DNA of 64,000 nucleotides from Macrotis lagotis (Eukaryota > Chordata > Mammalia > Peramelemorphia > Peramelidae): positions 220,747,753 through 220,811,752 of the forward strand of contig NC_133663.1 of NCBI RefSeq assembly GCF_037893015.1, read 5' to 3'. This document shows, in pieces, positions 59,244-64,000 of the stretch (its first letter is position 1; each line of letters opens with the position of its first letter). The notes beneath the pieces are model-generated. The model saw only the letters and a list, made by a program, of their open reading frames with translations, was not told where the DNA came from and did no database searches. A program made the translations under genes and the position numbers.

Positions 59244-59325
59244 ATGTTTATATATATAATATATATAATATGTTTATATATAATATGTATACATATATAA
59301 AATATGTTTATCTATAATATGCATA
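59196..59325. repeat. (AT)n microsatellite and TATA-rich flank
   Basis: Perfect AT to 59240, then imperfect ATATAATATG-like units. Confidence 0.93.
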
Positions 59326-59604
59326 TAAAACTCATTTTTTCTTTACTCAAAATGGCCTTCTTTCTGTTCTTCATATATGTCATCATTCCATCATCCATTT
59401 TTGTCTTTTAAACTAACTTACTTCACTCATTATTAAAATCATTACTACCTTTTATGTGCTGTCTTTCCTCATCTTTGCAGCTGCAAAGTGTCCTCCCTTA
59501 ACTCCTCTCTGCCTCAGTTTTTTCATCTATAAAATAAAGACTACAATAACACTCACCTCCTTACTTTTCAATTCTTCCTTATTGGTCTTAATTCATTTAG
59601 TTTA

Positions 59605-60014
59605 TGTGGTATCATATGTGCTTCAGGCTAAGAGCTATGAAGGATTAACACAGAAATAGCTATGTGCCTTAACAAGCAAGATGTACTTCAGAGCTTAGAT
59701 AAGGCAGTAGCTACATGTCTGAGCTAACAAGATGTATTCCCAGGCTCAGATAAGAAAGCACATTCTGAGAAAATACCTTCTGTACTGTTCTCAAAGCATT
59801 CTGCACTCTGGTTCTCAAAACACTGTTTGGTTCTCAAAACATTCACCTAAGACAAACAAAAGGAAATGTATGTGAAAAAAAATGCTTGCTAAAACGCTTA
59901 TGTAAGTGGTTACGTAAATGAAAAGTACAAAAGTATGTATCCTGTGATCAATAAACGAACCAGCTTATTCACCACATTGGTGTGTGTCTGCGTTCCCTCC
60001 TAGTGGACTCAACA
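59605..60014 (+). mobile_element. Solo LTR of an endogenous retrovirus
   Basis: A 410-bp unit beginning TGTGGTATC and ending GACTCAACA (TG...CA), flanked on both sides by the 5-bp direct repeat GTTTA (59600-59604 and 60015-60019). A polyadenylation signal AATAAA is at 59950-59955, a sensible place for the R region. Nothing internal to a retrovirus lies next to it, so it is a fossil solo LTR, formed by LTR-LTR recombination. The intact target repeat suggests moderate age. Strand follows the AATAAA. The family is not identified. Confidence 0.85.
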
Positions 60015-60614
60015 GTTTATTTGCTTGTTTTATGTCAAATTTGACTTGTAATGGACTGTGGTGACCATCCATGAGCAGCTTCGATCAAAAATAGGTTTGG
60101 TGGTGACTCTGCTGGGCATCTGAGCTTTTCATCCATTTCTGACATTGGGAATGAGTGGAAAAGGGAACTGCCACATGCTTCTTCCTTAGCTCTAAGTCTG
60201 AAATTGAAAAAAAAATGAAATATACAGATCAATAACCATGATACTTTTCCCTCACCTTCTTCTCACCCCCTTTCTTACTCCATCACAAAATCTACTTTCA
60301 CTTTGTCACTTTCTCAAATAGTCTAATTCTTTGTCCTTTTTGGCCATAAGTAATGCTTCTCAAAAATACACTCAGATAAAGGAAGGGATTTAAGCTAATT
60401 AACTATTTTAATTATATATTAATTATACTGCTGATAGGTCTTTAAGATTCTGATGCACTTCTTTGCTTCTCTTTTAGCTCATGGATCATTAGACACAGGA
60501 ATTCTTCTCCATGGGGAACAACTTGGTGAATTGAGTAGATGCAAATAAAGGAGCAGACTTCATCTTAACAGTAAATGCAATACTTCTCCATACTCCTACT
60601 TTCCACAACAGTTT

Positions 60615-60860
60615 AGGGCCTGCTGGGTAGCACAGTATATAGAGTTCTGAGGCTAGAGTTAGTATCAGATCTGACTTCAAATACATATACTTAATGAAAT
60701 GTGATCTTGGGCAAGTCATTTCATTTCTGTTTGCTTTAGATTCCTCTTCTATAAAATGAAAACAATAATAGCGCTTACTTCCCAAGGGTTGTTGTGAGGA
60801 TCAAATGAGATAATATTTATAAAGTACTTACAACAATGCCTAGAATTAGCAAGCACTACG
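60615..60860 (+). mobile_element. MIR-type SINE
   Basis: 'gggtagcacagtatatagag', 'cttgggcaagtcatttcatt', 'ggttgttgtgaggatcaaat', 'taaagtacttacaacaatgc'. Confidence 0.85.
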
Positions 60861-60875
60861 TAAAGATTAGCAATT

Positions 60876-60880
60876 ATTAC

Positions 60881-60921
<41 letters not shown>
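60876..60921. repeat. (ATT)n microsatellite
   Basis: About 15 ATT units right after the MIR. Confidence 0.95.
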
Positions 60922-60922
<1 letters not shown>

Positions 60923-60969
60923 ATGGAAAATACTTCTTGATGATAAATTCTCTTCAGTTCCATTTGAAG

Positions 60970-61400
60970 CAGGGATTCATAACTTTTTCTGTGTCAGGTA
61001 TTCCCCTTTGGTAGTCAGGTAAAGACCATGGATCCCTTCTCAAACATAAACAAACAAACAAAAGCATGATAAATAAGTAAAAATATAGAGGATCATGAAA
61101 GGAACAAATTATGTTGAAACAGGAAACTATTTTAAAAATCTGTGAAATAATATAGCTAGTACAGCAATTTCAAAGTAGTGATGAATGTGAACAATCTTTT
61201 GAAATACCATGCATAAAACCTGTTTTTATTAGTGACAAAGTCATAGGTACTGCTAATTCTACTACAGTTTATACAAAGAAATGCTAGATTTCAGTAAGAG
61301 GTTAGTGAAAATAAAATATGATTTTTTTCTTTCAAGTTAGGACCCCTTGAAATTAATATTTTGGGGATCACAGTTAAGACTGTTGGTTTAAATAAAAAGA
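60970..61400. mobile_element. Possible old hAT-type DNA element
   Basis: 'gggattcataactttttctg' at one end and 'ggaccccttgaaattaatat' near the other resemble the ends of mammalian non-autonomous hAT elements. Weak. Confidence 0.25.
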
Positions 61401-61799
61401 GAAAATTAAAGACATTCCAAGATAGGGTTATCCTTTTTTGCCCATGGTGGAGTGGGAGGACATTGTGGGATTGGTGGAGAGGAGAGAGGGTTGGAAAATA
61501 CTAGTTAAGAACCAGTTTTCTGAATTTAGATTATTCGACAGTAAAGTGTTATTAACATTACCTAGCTAACACTTGTTTGGATCTGACAGTCTCCTTTCTC
61601 TTACATTTTTGAATGAATAAAATTTTGCCAATTCAATATTAGTAGAAAGGAAATTTTTCCAAATGACTGTAGAAATAATTGGAAAACTGGTAAACAACGA
61701 TAGCTATTCATTTAGGGCTTCACTATCCCAGATTGTAGATTTGGCTAAGGTTTCAGTTTAATATGATTGATCAAAGGTACTGAAGTAATTTATTAAAAG

Positions 61800-62150
61800 A
61801 TCCTTCATCAAAAGGGAATGGACCTTTATATACAAAAATATTTATAGATATTCTTTTTTGGAGGAGCAAAGAATTGGAAAATCAGGGGATACCCATCAAC
61901 TGAGAAAAAGCTGAACAAGTCTGTAGTATGTGGGGGGACAGTTTCAGAAAAACTTGGGAAACATCTATGAACTGATACAATGTGAAGTAAGCAAAACCAG
62001 GAGAGCACTGTTAAACATTAACCACAATATTGTAAGGATGATCCATTGTGAAAGATTTAGTAATTCTGGTCAATACAATGATTCATGACAATTCCAAAGG
62101 ACTCATGATGAAAAAATGCTATCCTCCTACAGATTGAAGCTTACCTTGTT
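61800..62150 (+). mobile_element. L1 3' fragment
   Basis: 'acaaaaatatttatagatat', 'ggatacccatcaactgagaa', 'aagtaagcaaaaccaggaga', 'ccaaaggactcatgatgaaa', 'atgctatcctcctacagatt': the order of the marsupial L1 3' end. Confidence 0.88.
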
Positions 62151-64000
62151 CATTTTCTTTTTCTTTTTTTTTCTTTCTACATCATGGTAAACCTCTCAGA
62201 AAACACAGAAAGGACTCACAGTAGTCCAGAAATAAGCTCTACAAATTTTCTCCTCCTCTAATGAATTCCACCTTTTCTCTAGGCTTATTATCATCCAGAT
62301 TTATGCAAGTCCAACAGTTAGCCACACCAAAAAAGTGGGCATTGACTTCTTTTGGCTAGATTCTCCTCCCACCATTACTAATACCCCATTCTCTAAATCA
62401 GAGATAGGATTCTCCCTAGATAGGATATAGGATATAATCATCCCACCCAATAACCTCCCTCCTTTTTTCTCAATGGAGAACATCTTCACCTTGCCTCTCT
62501 TTCTCCTTTCCATAAGGAAGAGGTGTCACACTTCTAGAATCAAGGAGAAATTACAGGTATAGCCTGTATACTGTCTACACAATGTGGATTAGACTCCATG
62601 AGGGAGAAAATTAACTTGGAACTATGGAGAGGGAAATATTCTAATATTCTTCTTTCAGCCGTAGAGACCCAGAATAAACTCCATAGTGAAGGTAATACTT
62701 CAGGTTTCACTCTTGGAAGTGGATTCTAGAAAATAGACCTACAATGACCAGTTACACAAAATACTATCAGGGGTCAGATTTCAAGTATTTATTCCCCTAT
62801 ATTCTGGGGTAGATTGCACTGCTTCCATGCATATGACACTCTTCTCATATTAAGACAATGCCAAAGCCTGGAAATCACCTTTTCTTGCTAAAAATCTGGA
62901 TTGTCGGAATCATGATACCCACATATTTCCCTCTCCTCTATTTTACCTTGGGGTCTGGAACATTCTTCGAAAGCAGTGTTTGACAGCCTAAGGAATTCAT
63001 GTGCTTTTGCCTCAAGAGAGACATAAATATATTCCTGGAGGAATCATATCCTCCCTCCCTCCCCATCATTACCTGGTCACCAGTAGGATTCAGATTCTCT
63101 CTATTAGACCAGGCTATACTCTGAAAAGGAGGAAATAAAGGCACAGGTTGAATATGAGTTTGAAGATTCTCTTCAAAGTCCAATGTAATGGTATTCTACC
63201 AAACCTTGGAACTCTGACTCCTGATTGGTGAGAGTATCCAATGCCCACAACTAGACCCTAGGAGAATCCAGACCACCAGATGGTGCTCAAGTGTTGCCAG
63301 TGGCCATTCTCACACTCCATAAAGAAAATCATCCCCAAAGCTGTCATAACACTGTGCACTCCTCAAGTTGAGTACGACATGTGACATTTATATAGTGTTT
63401 TAAGGTCTCCTAAAAGTCAGATGTCTTAATCAACTTGAGTATTTACAGTTTTTTACTCAAGGTCACTGAACAACCAAAGGATGGAACCAGAATCCAAATT
63501 CAGGTCTCCTCCTAAGTCCTGCATCATGCTGTCTCTCACCAATGGCATGAACAGTTATGCTGTAAAGTGGATGACATGTAACCATGTGTGACTTCATTGA
63601 AAATGACTCTCTTGTAGTTATTTGCATGCCGTGTCCCCTTTAGCCTGTGAGCTCAGGGAGAACTGACCAATGAGAGCCTTAGGGAGCCTGTGCAATGTGC
63701 CTGACCTGATGCAATCTCTCAGAGGTAAGCTGGGAGAACCTGCTTCTAATAGAGGCCCCTACTCTTCTTCAGAGCTTGTCCAGCCTCAGCAAACAAAGAT
63801 GAAGGAAACTGCATCTGTCGGAGTATAATGTGCATCCTTCCAGTGATGGGCTCTCATTGGCCAATCCATCATTTCTCCAGTAATGTTCTCTACTCAGTAA
63901 TGCTCTTTACTATATACTCTCATATAGTTGTTATTATGGACTGAAATTCCACCATTAGACAATCTATCTTATAGATCTTCTTTTAACATTACTTACAAAT
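62151..64000. other. Unclassified sequence at the right end
   Basis: About 1.85 kb with no recognised gene. The minus-strand frames 62301-62513 and 62938-63183 have no recognisable product. A donor-like CAGAG/GTAAGC occurs at 63723-63728 without other exon evidence. Confidence 0.4.

Noticed and set aside
63700-63760. Possible exon with donor CAGAG/GTAAGC
   Set aside because: No open frame, acceptor or CpG context supports an exon; one good donor match is expected by chance.

Overview
The window is non-coding, repeat-rich mammalian DNA. The abundant tRNA-derived SINE with a short A-rich 'CTTGCAAAAACCTAAAAA'-type tail resembles WSINE1. Together with MAR1/MIR-type CORE-SINEs and an L1 whose ORF1/ORF2 look marsupial, it suggests a marsupial, probably an Australian (australidelphian) one. 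That assignment is from remembered consensus sequences, not a database search. No intact protein-coding gene was found; most long open frames are chance frames or pieces of L1.

Region 1-31905 is dominated by one large inverted repeat (imperfect palindrome). Position 1 pairs with 31905, so the left arm is cut by the window edge. The arms look about 95% identical where compared by eye. The pairs are 1-2944 with 28890-31905, 5549-8783 with 20753-23991, and a short inner pair 18171-18252 with 20667-20752, around a spacer of about 2.4 kb (18253-20666). The right arm lacks counterparts of 2945-5548 and 8784-18170. The first gap is occupied by an L1 (24001-28889) that lacks its 3' end. Inside each arm is a smaller, older inverted repeat around an old L1 fragment.

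The left-only segment 8784-18170 carries an L1 inserted into a MIR, a three-copy 113-bp tandem repeat, several SINEs, and an exon-like remnant of the estrogen receptor beta gene (ESR2 first coding exon, 15204-15686). That remnant has no start codon at the expected place and one frameshift, but keeps a splice-donor-like end.

Region 31906-64000 is ordinary intergenic or intronic sequence: SINEs, L2 and L1 pieces and microsatellites. It also holds a modest CpG-enriched patch with a consensus splice donor on the minus strand (34231-34780), which may be the first exon of an unidentified transcript, a processed HMGN1 pseudogene (57410-58701), a 5'-inverted L1 (49411-49919) and a solo retroviral LTR with a 5-bp target duplication (59605-60014). 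About 8 kb (51420-57318 and 62150-64000) contains nothing I can classify with confidence.
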